In this document: positions 8,526 through 17,590 of the stretch, in pieces
Position numbering within the stretch: position 1 is the first letter of the stretch
Layout: every line of letters starts with the position of its first letter
Source: Verrucomicrobiaceae bacterium
Lineage (GTDB): Bacteria > Verrucomicrobiota > Verrucomicrobiia > Verrucomicrobiales > Akkermansiaceae
NCBI GenBank assembly: GCA_027485995.1
Contig: JAIXPW010000001.1
Location: 1-37,842 of the forward strand
Direction: 5' to 3'
Length of the DNA: 37,842 nucleotides
Made by a program: the position numbers and the translations under genes
The notes under the pieces: model-generated
What the model was told of the DNA's origin: nothing
Database searches by the model: none
The model's input: the letters and a program-made list of their open reading frames with translations, nothing else

Positions 8526-9319
8526 AAGAGATCGAAGACGGGAAGGATTTACCGGAGACGGACGACAAGAAGGAGGCGCGCGGCGAAGGTGCCGCTGGAG
8601 AGATTCCATCCGGATCACGGCCTGAACAGTCGACCGATTTGCGGCCGGTCCCAGCTGAGTCCGACGACGCATCTTCTGAGGAACTGGGGCTGCTTCCTGA
8701 AGCCCGGAAAATCCCAGATCCGGCAGAAGCAATCTGCCAAGAGTCCGAACCTGTCAACGGGCCTGAGCATGAGAGGGAAGCGATCGATCTGCCGACGAAG
8801 CCAGTCTCCGAGATGAGTTCCGCAGAGAAAGGCGAATTTGGTGAGAAACTCACTGCTGAGGCCATGGAGAATGAGGGATTCGAGCCCGTGGGAAGCCACG
8901 AGAAACCGCAGGGCATCGACTCTGTCTGGATGAAGGACGGCGAAGTAATCCTGATTGAAACGAAATTCCGGAGCGATGGCAAGGTCGGAGAGAATCAGTT
9001 GAAGGCCACCCATGACGGGCAGCAGTCCTCGATGGATTGGACCTTCATGCGGGAGAACGAGTCGCAGCCGTCAAGACTGGCTGAAGCCTGTGGCGATCGT
9101 ATCGACGAAGTGCTCGGGAAGATGATCGAGAATGGCTACGCCACACGGGTCGCGGTGGTGGATGGCGAGGGAAGCCTCAGCTTCCGCGATATCGATACCC
9201 AGCCGAAGGGCTGGGTGGCCGGCCACGAGGATCTCGGCGATGATCGCCAAGTCAGACTGGGCAAAGAGTCCCATGAGAGTTCCAGCGGCGAGCGCCGGAC
9301 TCGCAGCTACTTCCACTGA
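8522..9319 (+). CDS. PD-(D/E)XK-like nuclease protein with acidic N-terminus
   Basis: The ATG at 8522 overlaps the stop of the HerA-like gene (ATGA), so the two are translationally coupled. Residues 1-100 are low-complexity and acidic. From about 100 a restriction-endonuclease-fold core is visible: a helix with GEFGEKLTAEAMENEGFEPV, then GID (D133), then EVILIETKF giving the E-x-K pair E146/K148, followed by NQLKATHDGQQSSMDW. The D...ExK spacing and the Q-x-S-x-x-W element resemble REase-type domains of bacterial polymorphic toxins and Mrr-like nucleases. The likely activity is metal-dependent DNA or RNA cleavage, inferred from motifs only. There is no secretion signal and no recognisable immunity gene next to it. 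It may be the nuclease partner of the ATPase. Confidence 0.7.
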   Translation: MKEIEDGKDLPETDDKKEARGEGAAGEIPSGSRPEQSTDLRPVPAESDDASSEELGLLPEARKIPDPAEAICQESEPVNGPEHEREAIDLPTKPVSEMSSAEKGEFGEKLTAEAMENEGFEPVGSHEKPQGIDSVWMKDGEVILIETKFRSDGKVGENQLKATHDGQQSSMDWTFMRENESQPSRLAEACGDRIDEVLGKMIENGYATRVAVVDGEGSLSFRDIDTQPKGWVAGHEDLGDDRQVRLGKESHESSSGERRTRSYFH

Positions 9320-9353
9320 ACTGAATTCCTCCTGTCTTCCACCCCACACGACC

Positions 9354-10874
9354 ATGATGGAATTCTCCCGAGAGACCGAAACCGAACATCCGGATGCCGG
9401 AAGAATAGCGCTGTCCGAATCCAAGCAAACCACGGACTCCGGTGGCGGATCGGGCGGAGGAGAATCGTTGGGCGACTTGCGGATGCCTGCGGAAGCTCAG
9501 GGCCTCCGTGAGGAAGCACAACTCGAAAACCGCAATGAATCCCAAGTGGATGCCATGGAAGGAAAGGGCAGTGGAGAAGCCGGTCCCGACAACAATCCAA
9601 GTGAACAAGAACAAGGCGAGTATCGCGGCGAAGCTCAAAACGACACTTTGGAGGAAATGACAGGCACTGGGGACGACAGGCCGGTCAACGAGCAGGGGCA
9701 AACTGAAAACCGAGCCGAGCCTCAAATCGACAAATTTGCGGAAGAGCAGTCTGGACGGCCAGAACAGGACGGCCAGCCCGGGGGGGCCTTGAACGATCTG
9801 CGGATGCCTGCGGAATCCCAAGGCTTCCTTGAGGATGCGCAGCTCGAAAACCTTGGTGAGTCGCGGTTCGACGTGTTAGAAGGGAAACCAGAGGAGCCAG
9901 AGAAAGCCGAAAGCGATTTCAAGGCAGGAACTGAAGTGAATGGTTCTCCCGAGCAAGCAGAACTTCTCGCGCTGGAACCGGCGGGAAATCCTGCCGAAGC
10001 GATCACGGAAGCTTCGGAAGATCCGCACAGTTCCTTTGAGGTGAGATTTTCCGACGGAGACTCGCTCCAATTCAATATCGGTGAAGACGGTTCCGTCCAG
10101 GGGTTCAAGAGCCCGCCGGATCCATCGACTTACGAGGCGGGTTTCCAGTCTCCCCATGAGGCCTTCGCCTTCGCTCAAGAGGTCGATCAAGGTGCGCGAG
10201 TCAAGGACCGCATGGACCAGGCAATGACCGAGGATTCAGGCCTAGGGGCCATTGCCGGGACCTTGGAAGCTGGGAACTCCCCGGATTCGAATTCTGGGTT
10301 TCAAGAGTTTGCGACGGAGGTCTATGGCAATCACGCCTACACGGACCGCTACATGCCGGAGTCGGATGGCGACGACCCGGGTTCACCTGGCGCTCACGAA
10401 GTGCCGAAGAGCAAGAGTGACAGCCTGGACCCACTGGAAGTCAACGACGCCGCTGCCAAGAGTCAGCAGGTCGAGGCTCCCCAAACTGAGGAGGTCGGGG
10501 AGGGCGGGAAGGCACCTGACGAATTGCCGCAAGGGGCTTCACCAAGTGAATTGGAAATGCCGGTGGAAGCCGTGAGTCTTCGCGAGGAGGCCTTGGTCGA
10601 AAACGGGGCCGAGCCCTTCGACGGCGGACAGAATTCCTCCCGGGAAAACGACGAGCCTGCAGGATATGCCGATTGGAGGGAGTCCGAATTCGGCCAAGGT
10701 TCCGAGGCCGACTCCCAAGCGTCCCCGGAGGCCGACCCAGATGAGGACGGCCACGACAACCGCGAGGAATTCCGCGACGGAACCGATCCCCGCAGCACCG
10801 AGAAGGGGAGCGAGGTCACCAGCCTGAGAAACGCTTCCGAAAACCCCGCTGACGACGCACTCAAAGAAGAGTAA
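9354..10874 (+). CDS. very acidic repeat protein, 506 aa
   Basis: The start is put at ATG 9354 (MMEFSRETETE), 34 bp after the nuclease gene; a frame reaching back to 9132 would lie inside that gene. The product is extremely rich in Glu, Asp, Gly, Ser and Gln and mostly disordered. One unit recurs three times: LRMPAEAQGLREEAQLEN, LRMPAESQGFLEDAQLEN, and a diverged LEMPVEAVSLREEALVEN. A short ordered part (FEVRFSDGDSLQFNIGEDGS, then AFAFAQEVDQGARV) lies near the middle. Close to the C-terminus is DPDEDGHDNREEFRDGTDP, an EF-hand-like calcium loop common in Planctomycetes and Verrucomicrobia. There is no signal peptide. Its acidic style matches the N-terminus of the preceding protein. The role is unknown; a DNA-mimic or scaffolding function is only a guess. 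Confidence 0.72.
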   Translation: MMEFSRETETEHPDAGRIALSESKQTTDSGGGSGGGESLGDLRMPAEAQGLREEAQLENRNESQVDAMEGKGSGEAGPDNNPSEQEQGEYRGEAQNDTLEEMTGTGDDRPVNEQGQTENRAEPQIDKFAEEQSGRPEQDGQPGGALNDLRMPAESQGFLEDAQLENLGESRFDVLEGKPEEPEKAESDFKAGTEVNGSPEQAELLALEPAGNPAEAITEASEDPHSSFEVRFSDGDSLQFNIGEDGSVQGFKSPPDPSTYEAGFQSPHEAFAFAQEVDQGARVKDRMDQAMTEDSGLGAIAGTLEAGNSPDSNSGFQEFATEVYGNHAYTDRYMPESDGDDPGSPGAHEVPKSKSDSLDPLEVNDAAAKSQQVEAPQTEEVGEGGKAPDELPQGASPSELEMPVEAVSLREEALVENGAEPFDGGQNSSRENDEPAGYADWRESEFGQGSEADSQASPEADPDEDGHDNREEFRDGTDPRSTEKGSEVTSLRNASENPADDALKEE

Positions 10875-10906
10875 GCCCCCAAGTTTAGACCCACGAATTT
10901 CTCCCC

Positions 10907-11812
10907 ATGCAAAGTTTCTCCGATCTTGTCTCCCTGCTGAACGAAGCAATCCTACTTTCATTGAAGACGGGTATCTCCCACCTCTCCTCCTGGCTCGGGG
11001 GGGGGCTTGTGGCGGCGGTGCTTGCCTTCTACGCGTGCGGAGCGTTTTGCCGTCTTTGGAACCGGCACTACCGTTTCACGCCATTGCATTTGGTCAGCTT
11101 CCTGATTGCTTCCGCGATTTCTGCCTACTGCGTGCTGCTATGGCCCGGATCTTCAAACCTTGATCAGGCCATGAGCAATAGAGTCGAAAGGTGGAGGACT
11201 CATCTTGCTGATGGGAAAGTTGAAGTTGATGACAGCCTACGTAGAATCGCCCAAAGCATGGACGGCATGGACAAAAAGATAGAAGGCCAAGCCCAGATCC
11301 CTTGGTCCGTCCGTTTGTTTTTGGAGAGCCGCAAGGCATTGATCGATGCCGGTTTCAAACAGACGGAGTCATCAAATAGAGTCGACGAGCCCGGGGCGCT
11401 GAATGTTAGCTTGGCTTTCGCCTACTCCAAATGCGTCGAGGAGTTTCGTAGCATGAATCCATTTCTGGGAAGCAGGCTCCCTGTCGATGACAATGCCAGT
11501 CTCCAAGCCTACACCCAAAGTTATCTGGCAGAACAATCGAAGAGCGTCGTGGGGGCTGTTCATTATGGCTGGATGAGCGGTGAGATCGGAGGAATCATCA
11601 AAGAGCGGTTGGAGCCGCAAATAAGCGAACTGGCTCATTGGACCCGCATCGTCAGCGTCTCTTGTGGCATTCTGGCCATCGCATTACCCGGAGTGATTTC
11701 CGGCCTCGTCTCATACCTACAGATCCGGACTGGGGTCGCCGGGACGCGGAAGTCCGGCCGGTCTTCGCCTGCCGCTCCGAAATCGACACGCCGGCGTACC
11801 CGAGTTTCTTGA
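10907..11812 (+). CDS. multi-pass membrane protein, 301 aa (operon gene 6)
   Basis: Three hydrophobic segments are visible, near residues 29-48 (WLGGGLVAAVLAFYACGAF), 60-80 (LHLVSFLIASAISAYCVLLW) and 245-270 (VSVSCGILAIALPGVISGLVS). A ~165-residue mostly helical region lies between the second and third. The C-terminus is a basic tail (RKSGRSSPAAPKSTRRRTRVS) likely to face the cytoplasm. A run of nine G (10997-11005) encodes Gly residues of the first membrane segment. No family is recognised. Its place immediately before the tubulin-like gene makes it a candidate membrane anchor for the polymer; this is inference from position. Confidence 0.7.
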   Translation: MQSFSDLVSLLNEAILLSLKTGISHLSSWLGGGLVAAVLAFYACGAFCRLWNRHYRFTPLHLVSFLIASAISAYCVLLWPGSSNLDQAMSNRVERWRTHLADGKVEVDDSLRRIAQSMDGMDKKIEGQAQIPWSVRLFLESRKALIDAGFKQTESSNRVDEPGALNVSLAFAYSKCVEEFRSMNPFLGSRLPVDDNASLQAYTQSYLAEQSKSVVGAVHYGWMSGEIGGIIKERLEPQISELAHWTRIVSVSCGILAIALPGVISGLVSYLQIRTGVAGTRKSGRSSPAAPKSTRRRTRVS

Positions 11813-11881
11813 TCCCCCCAACCGAAATTGAATCCGAGCGTATTCTCACCTTCTCCTTTTTAACCTAACTCCACTTCCCGC

Positions 11882-14800
11882 ATGCCTGATAATATCCCTA
11901 ACATCGCTCCCGTGCATTTTAAAAACCATATCGTGATCGGCCTGGGTGGCACCGGTGGCAAGGTGCTGCGCGAATTTCGCAAGGATCTATTCCGTCGGCA
12001 CGGGACGACCACGGTTCCGGGGGTGCGAATGCAGTTCTTGTATGTGGATTCGAGCCAGGATGACATCGACAACGTTTCGGACTGGCAGGTTCTGGGTAGA
12101 TCGATCCAGCTCCCGCAGAGTTCGCGATTGAACATCGGAGTTCCCGACCTGTTGGCGATTGTGGAGAATGCCTCCGCTTATCCCGGCATAGCACCGTGGC
12201 TCGGGCCTCGAAGCCTGTGGCTGGACTACTTGGGTTCGGTGCAAGGCTTGAAGGCCGCGGGCGGCCAGAGACGCCGCTTAGGAAGACTCTTGTTTGCCCA
12301 CAATGTTGGCCTTTTCAATGACGCGATTGCGGCCCAATATAACGAATTGGTGACGGGCGTGAACCAAGGCGAGGCTGGCAACTCGGGCGTTACCTTCCAT
12401 GTGGTCTGCGGCTTGGCCGGAGGCACCGGCAGCGGTTCGGTGGTCGATGCCGTCGCCCAGATCGGCCGTTTCATCGCGACCCGGGGGGCATCCCTGCGCG
12501 ACCGGATTTTGGTTTACTGCTATCTGCCGGAGACTAATCCTCCAAAGAGCCGGGTCGAACGCTACTATTTCGCGAACGGCTATGCTGCGCTGGTTGAACT
12601 AAATGCTATGAGTGTCGGTCGCTATCTTCCGCACAACGTGGCGGGAAGCCGGGCGTTCGAACTTGGCGAATTTGTTCCGTTTAACGGCTGTTACGTTTTC
12701 ACCAACCAAACGGAAGGCGGCGGCACCAGCTATCATCCGGACGATGTCCCCTCGCTACTCGCCGGTTACCTGTACCAGAAAATCGGGGCCGTGGGAGATG
12801 CGAGTTCCTGGAGTGTTATGGTCCGTGCCGAAAACTCGGAAAATGGTCTGCCGGATACCGAGCCGCGGAGTGGACCCAACGGCCCGAAGCCGCCTGCGGA
12901 GCGAAGCGTCCGTTTCCTCACCTTCGGCATCAAACGGATCGCTATTCCCGAAGGGGAGATCCTAGAATTCCTCACCTATTCCTACGCGCAGGAGGCCGTC
13001 AGGCAACTGCGCTTCAACCACTGGTCCCCCCAGTTCGGTTTCCTAGATAACGTGCGGAACAACGACTTCTCGGCGTGCCGGAAGGAAGAGTCACTGGCCA
13101 GATTCCGCTGCAGTTGGGACCATTTGATTCTCTCAAGGCCCGTATTGGAAGTCGACGTGAAGAAGAATTGGCTGCCGATCGAGGAATACTGGCAGGCCTT
13201 TCTGGACCACTCCGTGGAAGATGTGGTTAATGAGGTCGATAAGAAATTCTGGCTCACCGAGCTGCGAGCCATGGTTACCGATCAGATCGAGAAAGAGTAC
13301 CGCGGGGACGGCCTCGGAACCTTCTACGGTCAGAAGGTCAACACCATCGCGTTGGAAGCTCGCGAAATCGTGCAATTGCTAGAGACCTATCTGCTGGCCG
13401 AACTGCTCGATGGCAAGCTGTCCCTCACCGAGATTGCGGGGTCCAGGGCTGAGAACGCAGCTTTTGCCGGAATCGTAGAGGTGATCCGTGATGAACTCGG
13501 ATTACGGCAAGCCAAGTGCCTAGAAAAGGCGGAAGCGCAGCGCAAACTCGTTAAGGAACTTGATGAGGCGCTAAAGGAGATCGAAACGGAATACTCGAAG
13601 GTCTGGATGTTCGATCCGTTCAACCGTCGCCACACCCTCTTCGAAGAGCACAAGCAGGCACTGGAAGACTATCTGGAGGCCAAGACCAAGAGCGTGGGCT
13701 ATGACTATGCGGGAGCGCTCATTCCGATTCTCATAAGCCAGATCGACACGCTCAACGAGCAGATTGGGCTGATGGTCGCTTCGATGAACAATCTGTTCGT
13801 CGAATTCGAGGAAGAACTCAAAATGCGGTGCACCGAAGGAGAGGATCCGGATTTTGCAAAACTGTATGTCAAATACTACAGCGCCCCGTCCGTCAGGCGC
13901 CTGACGGGCCGGCTTCGCGTGGACGAAATCCTGATGGGCAAACAGTGTGGGGTGCTGCGAGAGAAGATGAAGGAACGGCTTGGGTTCGGCACAGACCGCC
14001 CCAGTTTCAAGAGCTTCAACAACAACTTGGGAAAAGGAGCTCTCGCGGGCCTGATGGCCGAAGTTTGCAGTGAACAGAGTCGCATCGATCACGATGCTGT
14101 CTTGCAAAACAATGAGGACCGCCTTTTCGGCGTGGATCTCGTGGCCAGACTGCTCCACTCGTTCCGGACCCCTGCCCAGCAGGCGGAACTAGCTAGACGG
14201 CTGGTTCCCCAAGCAACAACCTTGGGCGGGCTCAACGACACAGAGCGCCAAAATGGAGAGGCTAACCCCGACCGCGCTAGTATCATCCGCCGTTCGGTCT
14301 CAGTGATCGGCAAGGGCTTCGGTGATGACGCTCAGAAGGACGTTACCCAACTACAGAATGCCCTTCGCGCCGCATTGCCGAATGGTGCCGGTGATATGTG
14401 CTTCGTTCCCAACTCGGCGAACAGCAACGAAGTCGTACTCGTTTCATTGACGAACATGATGCCATTGCGTTGTGTGGAGCGAGTTTCCTTCTTGCGAGAC
14501 CAATACTCGACACTTCTGGAAAGCGCGGGAGGCAAGCTAGATGCCATGTTCCTGCATACCGAGGGAGATGGCACGAACTTCCCCCGCCTCTATGCTCTTT
14601 CGTCTAAGGAGGTTCGGCGCTTTGGATGCCAGCTTCTCCTCGTGGGGCTAGGCTGCGGCGTGATTCAGCAAGATGGCGGACTCTCTTGGGAGGAAACAGA
14701 TGTCCACGGAAGAAAGAAGCGGCACGAATGGGGCAAGGATATCGCAACATTCCTCGATGAGCTAACCCCTGCGCGTTTCTCGGCGCTCAAAGCGGCCGTC

Positions 14801-14992
14801 TCTACTGCGCTTCCACTCTTCTTGCAGAATGGAGGAACCAAACCCAGCGAGGAGCGGAAGCAGCAACTCATCACCTGCGTGATCGAGCAGATGGACCAAA
14901 TCGTGGATGATCGCACCCTGTCGATTCAAGACAAAAGCGAGTTTGAAGCGAGCTACAACCGCCTCACCGAACAGTATGGAGCCCGGCGATAG
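11882..14992 (+). CDS. tubulin/FtsZ-superfamily protein (Tubulin_2-type), 1036 aa
   Basis: The N-terminus has the nucleotide-binding start of the tubulin superfamily (HIVIGLGGTGGKVL, residues 16-29). The tubulin signature loop follows at residues 177-186 (GLAGGTGSGS, equivalent to GGGTGSG of FtsZ), and then SVVDAVAQIGRFI. At over 1000 aa it is far longer than FtsZ (~380 aa). The C-terminal two thirds are helical with a coiled-coil-like stretch around residues 540-570 (EAQRKLVKELDEALKEIETE). It fits the large 'tubulin-like' proteins of diverse bacteria, distinct from FtsZ and from plasmid TubZ. GTP binding is well supported; polymerisation is expected from the superfamily but not shown. It sits between a membrane protein and a VWA protein in the operon. 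Confidence 0.86.
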   Translation: MPDNIPNIAPVHFKNHIVIGLGGTGGKVLREFRKDLFRRHGTTTVPGVRMQFLYVDSSQDDIDNVSDWQVLGRSIQLPQSSRLNIGVPDLLAIVENASAYPGIAPWLGPRSLWLDYLGSVQGLKAAGGQRRRLGRLLFAHNVGLFNDAIAAQYNELVTGVNQGEAGNSGVTFHVVCGLAGGTGSGSVVDAVAQIGRFIATRGASLRDRILVYCYLPETNPPKSRVERYYFANGYAALVELNAMSVGRYLPHNVAGSRAFELGEFVPFNGCYVFTNQTEGGGTSYHPDDVPSLLAGYLYQKIGAVGDASSWSVMVRAENSENGLPDTEPRSGPNGPKPPAERSVRFLTFGIKRIAIPEGEILEFLTYSYAQEAVRQLRFNHWSPQFGFLDNVRNNDFSACRKEESLARFRCSWDHLILSRPVLEVDVKKNWLPIEEYWQAFLDHSVEDVVNEVDKKFWLTELRAMVTDQIEKEYRGDGLGTFYGQKVNTIALEAREIVQLLETYLLAELLDGKLSLTEIAGSRAENAAFAGIVEVIRDELGLRQAKCLEKAEAQRKLVKELDEALKEIETEYSKVWMFDPFNRRHTLFEEHKQALEDYLEAKTKSVGYDYAGALIPILISQIDTLNEQIGLMVASMNNLFVEFEEELKMRCTEGEDPDFAKLYVKYYSAPSVRRLTGRLRVDEILMGKQCGVLREKMKERLGFGTDRPSFKSFNNNLGKGALAGLMAEVCSEQSRIDHDAVLQNNEDRLFGVDLVARLLHSFRTPAQQAELARRLVPQATTLGGLNDTERQNGEANPDRASIIRRSVSVIGKGFGDDAQKDVTQLQNALRAALPNGAGDMCFVPNSANSNEVVLVSLTNMMPLRCVERVSFLRDQYSTLLESAGGKLDAMFLHTEGDGTNFPRLYALSSKEVRRFGCQLLLVGLGCGVIQQDGGLSWEETDVHGRKKRHEWGKDIATFLDELTPARFSALKAAVSTALPLFLQNGGTKPSEERKQQLITCVIEQMDQIVDDRTLSIQDKSEFEASYNRLTEQYGARR

Positions 14993-15034
14993 TCCGATCC
15001 GAAACAACCTTTACTCTCTTCCTCACCTTCCGCT

Positions 15035-17572
15035 ATGTCCGACTCCGACCGCTCCAAAGACAAGCCCGTATCCTTTCGCCGTGGGCGTGGAGGTGCGAAC
15101 TCTCCACCTCCTCCCAATGAGGCGCAAGAGATCCCCCGTAGTGAGGGGGAGGAACCCGGCATGGAATATCGCTGCAAGCGATTCGACTGTATCCAAAACC
15201 CTGCCTATGCGCCCTTCGTGCTCAGGGGTGCTGAGTTGGACGATCCTGTCTGCCCGCTATGCAACAAGGGAGACAAACTGGAAGAGCTGGAACCGGTGGG
15301 CTCGGCGAAGAGCCGTCGAAGAGGCCAGTATGGGGAGCGCAAGCCGGGCGGGCGGAAGGGCCTGTTACTAATCTTGTTGCTGCTTTTGTGCCTGGGTGGC
15401 GGGGCTGCATTCCTGATGCCGAAAAAGAATCCCGCGCTCTCGGCCACGCCAAATCAACTGGTCCTGACTAGCGGGACGCCTCAAGGAGTCTTCTTCATCT
15501 CCAATACAGGAAAAGCCCTGCTGAGCGGGACGGCGAGCGCCAGTGGTGACTGGATGACGCTCATGCCATCCCGCTTCGACTTGCAACCCGGGGGGAAGGT
15601 TGCCATTACGGTGTCCACGAGCCGTTCTGACGTCGCTGGTGATCTTGAGGGCAAGATCACCCTTTCCTCCAATGACCCGAAACGAGGGAAACTTGATCTG
15701 CCTGTGGTTCTCAAGGCAGATACCATGGCAAAAAAAGATGAGGAGCCAATCAAGTCCGACAACGGCAATAAAGAAAACAAGCCGCCGCAAAGCGACGAAC
15801 CCGCATTCGTTTGGACGCGGCCCATGGCGCGAATCCTTTCCAGCCCGGAAGAGAAAGCTCCAGCGGTGGATGACAACGTTCCACCGTTTTCCAGCTATGC
15901 CATTCTGGATACTAGGGATTCCGACAGCGGCGGGCGCTGGTATCGGGTTGGGGAGACTTCCCCCAAGGGAGGAGCAAAACCCCTAGGCTGGATGAAGGAG
16001 GAGGATGTGCTGCCGCAGCTTCACCGGCTGGTGGCAAATTTTTCCAACGGGGCGCATCGCGACAAGCTGCTGGTTTTCGGCAATTCGAGCCAGCTTCAGT
16101 CGATCCTGAAGAGCGCTCCGGCAAACCGGAGCGCCGACTACAATCGTCTCTATCAAGAGGGACGGCGGGTATTTCTGGAACACCAGCCAGCCCCGAAGGA
16201 TTTTCCTCTGGTCGCGATCGAGCCCGATGTGGCACCGGAGGTCTTCGAGACCTTTTACGTGATGCCAATCCTCCGGGCGGATCAATTCGAGGTGGAAGGC
16301 ATTCCGACTAGAATCGCAAAGCTGGCGGGCAGCAGCCTCACCAGCAAAGGAGAGAACAAGTCCCCCACTACGGATCTGGATATTGTCTTCGTGATGGACA
16401 CGAGTGGAACGATGCAGCCGTTCATTGACGAGGCGCTTTCGGGGGTAGAGTCAATGGCTGGAAAACTGGGAGATGGGAAGTCCCGGATCCGCTTCGGATT
16501 CGTCGCATACCAAGACGCGGACTCGAAGCCCAACATCAAGTATCTGACCAAGAACGTCACACCATCGCTTCTTCCGGCCAAGGAATTCGTGTCGCGGCTA
16601 CAGACCGTGCGAGCGAACGTCGAGACCCCGGATGAGCATGCGGAGGCGGTCCTGGACGGGCTCAATGATGCGCTGAACCAGACTGCCTGGAACAAGGGAG
16701 CTGCGAAGCTGGTCATTCTCATTGGCGACGCGCCGCCGCTGCCAAAGGCGTTCCGCGATGGCATCGATATCAGCGGCTTGAGAAGTAAGGCGGACCGGTC
16801 GCGGGTTGCGATTGCGACGATCGGGATCTCCGCCCCGAAATACAGCAAGTACCATCTCCAGCTGAAGAATGCCTTTGCGAAGCTTTCTGTCAACCGGGGT
16901 GCGGATGGGAGTGACGATGGCGAGTGGACTTATTTGCTCAACGGAGATCGCGCGGTGTTCGCAAGCCAGTTCAAGGATCTCACCGCTTCGATCATCCGGG
17001 TGATCCGGGAGAAGGTAGGGGACTCCACGGAGGGGCTGCCGGAAGTGAATCCGACATTCCTCCGGAATGTGGAATCCAAGATGAAAGGATTACTCGCGGA
17101 CGAGGAAAGTTATCGCAAGAACAAGGAGACTCCCACCTTCTCTTCGGGATGGGCTTCAAGCAAGGGGCTCGCGAATTGGCAGCTACCCGTCTTCCAAGTC
17201 TGCGTGTTTGTCACCCGCGGCCAACTCGAAGCCTGTGTTTCGGCATTCGAACAACTGAGGGCCGATCCAAAGGGGAAGAATTCAGCGGAACAGTTCAAGA
17301 AGGTTCAGGAAATCGTTCGTAGCGTGGTGGACCCTGCCGCCAGTTTTGGAGCCCCGCGGGAGTTGCCCTATCCTTCTCCTCTTCTCGAGACAACTTGGGA
17401 GGAGCTTGCTGAGGAACCCGAGAAAGCCGAGGAGTTTTGGAACGTGTTCGACGCGAAGGTCAGCTTCATGAAGAATATTTTGAATGAAAAAAAGGAGCGC
17501 TGGGGTCCTACTCATGACAATGCCACAGAAGACGAATACGTGACCCCCTATCCGCTCGACGAGTTGCCTTGA
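15035..17572 (+). CDS. membrane-anchored VWA-domain protein with zinc-ribbon N-terminus, 845 aa
   Basis: Residues ~45-80 contain four cysteines (CKRFDC, then CPLC) in a zinc-ribbon-like arrangement. A transmembrane segment follows near 108-127 (LLLILLLLLCLGGGAAFL), placing the rest outside the cytoplasm. Next come an immunoglobulin-like region (~135-225), an SH3-like stretch (~255-330) and a von Willebrand A domain. The VWA metal site is visible: D455-T-S457-G-T459, T531 and D565 (IGDAPP). The C-terminal ~190 residues are helical and unassigned. VWA domains bind protein partners through the metal site; this one recalls the VWA domain of PpkA-like proteins. The gene lies 42 bp after the tubulin-like gene and 18 bp before the ABC ATPase. 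The domain calls for VWA and membrane anchor are firm; the Ig and SH3 calls are tentative. Confidence 0.84.
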   Translation: MSDSDRSKDKPVSFRRGRGGANSPPPPNEAQEIPRSEGEEPGMEYRCKRFDCIQNPAYAPFVLRGAELDDPVCPLCNKGDKLEELEPVGSAKSRRRGQYGERKPGGRKGLLLILLLLLCLGGGAAFLMPKKNPALSATPNQLVLTSGTPQGVFFISNTGKALLSGTASASGDWMTLMPSRFDLQPGGKVAITVSTSRSDVAGDLEGKITLSSNDPKRGKLDLPVVLKADTMAKKDEEPIKSDNGNKENKPPQSDEPAFVWTRPMARILSSPEEKAPAVDDNVPPFSSYAILDTRDSDSGGRWYRVGETSPKGGAKPLGWMKEEDVLPQLHRLVANFSNGAHRDKLLVFGNSSQLQSILKSAPANRSADYNRLYQEGRRVFLEHQPAPKDFPLVAIEPDVAPEVFETFYVMPILRADQFEVEGIPTRIAKLAGSSLTSKGENKSPTTDLDIVFVMDTSGTMQPFIDEALSGVESMAGKLGDGKSRIRFGFVAYQDADSKPNIKYLTKNVTPSLLPAKEFVSRLQTVRANVETPDEHAEAVLDGLNDALNQTAWNKGAAKLVILIGDAPPLPKAFRDGIDISGLRSKADRSRVAIATIGISAPKYSKYHLQLKNAFAKLSVNRGADGSDDGEWTYLLNGDRAVFASQFKDLTASIIRVIREKVGDSTEGLPEVNPTFLRNVESKMKGLLADEESYRKNKETPTFSSGWASSKGLANWQLPVFQVCVFVTRGQLEACVSAFEQLRADPKGKNSAEQFKKVQEIVRSVVDPAASFGAPRELPYPSPLLETTWEELAEEPEKAEEFWNVFDAKVSFMKNILNEKKERWGPTHDNATEDEYVTPYPLDELP

Positions 17573-17590
17573 CCTGTCTGCCCGAAGCCT

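Noticed and set aside
8522..9319. Identification as NurA, the classical HerA partner
   Set aside because: NurA has a different RNase H-like fold and motifs; the D...ExK pattern here is restriction-endonuclease-like.
9132..9353. Longer N-terminus for the acidic repeat protein
   Set aside because: It would lie inside the nuclease gene in another frame; ATG 9354 starts 34 bp after that gene and begins the acidic composition.
11882..14992. Identification as FtsZ or plasmid TubZ
   Set aside because: The signature loop matches the superfamily, but the length of 1036 aa and the operon context do not match either.
17487..17493. Run of seven A in the VWA gene as programmed frameshift site
   Set aside because: The zero frame continues normally to the stop at 17572 and no alternative frame extends usefully.
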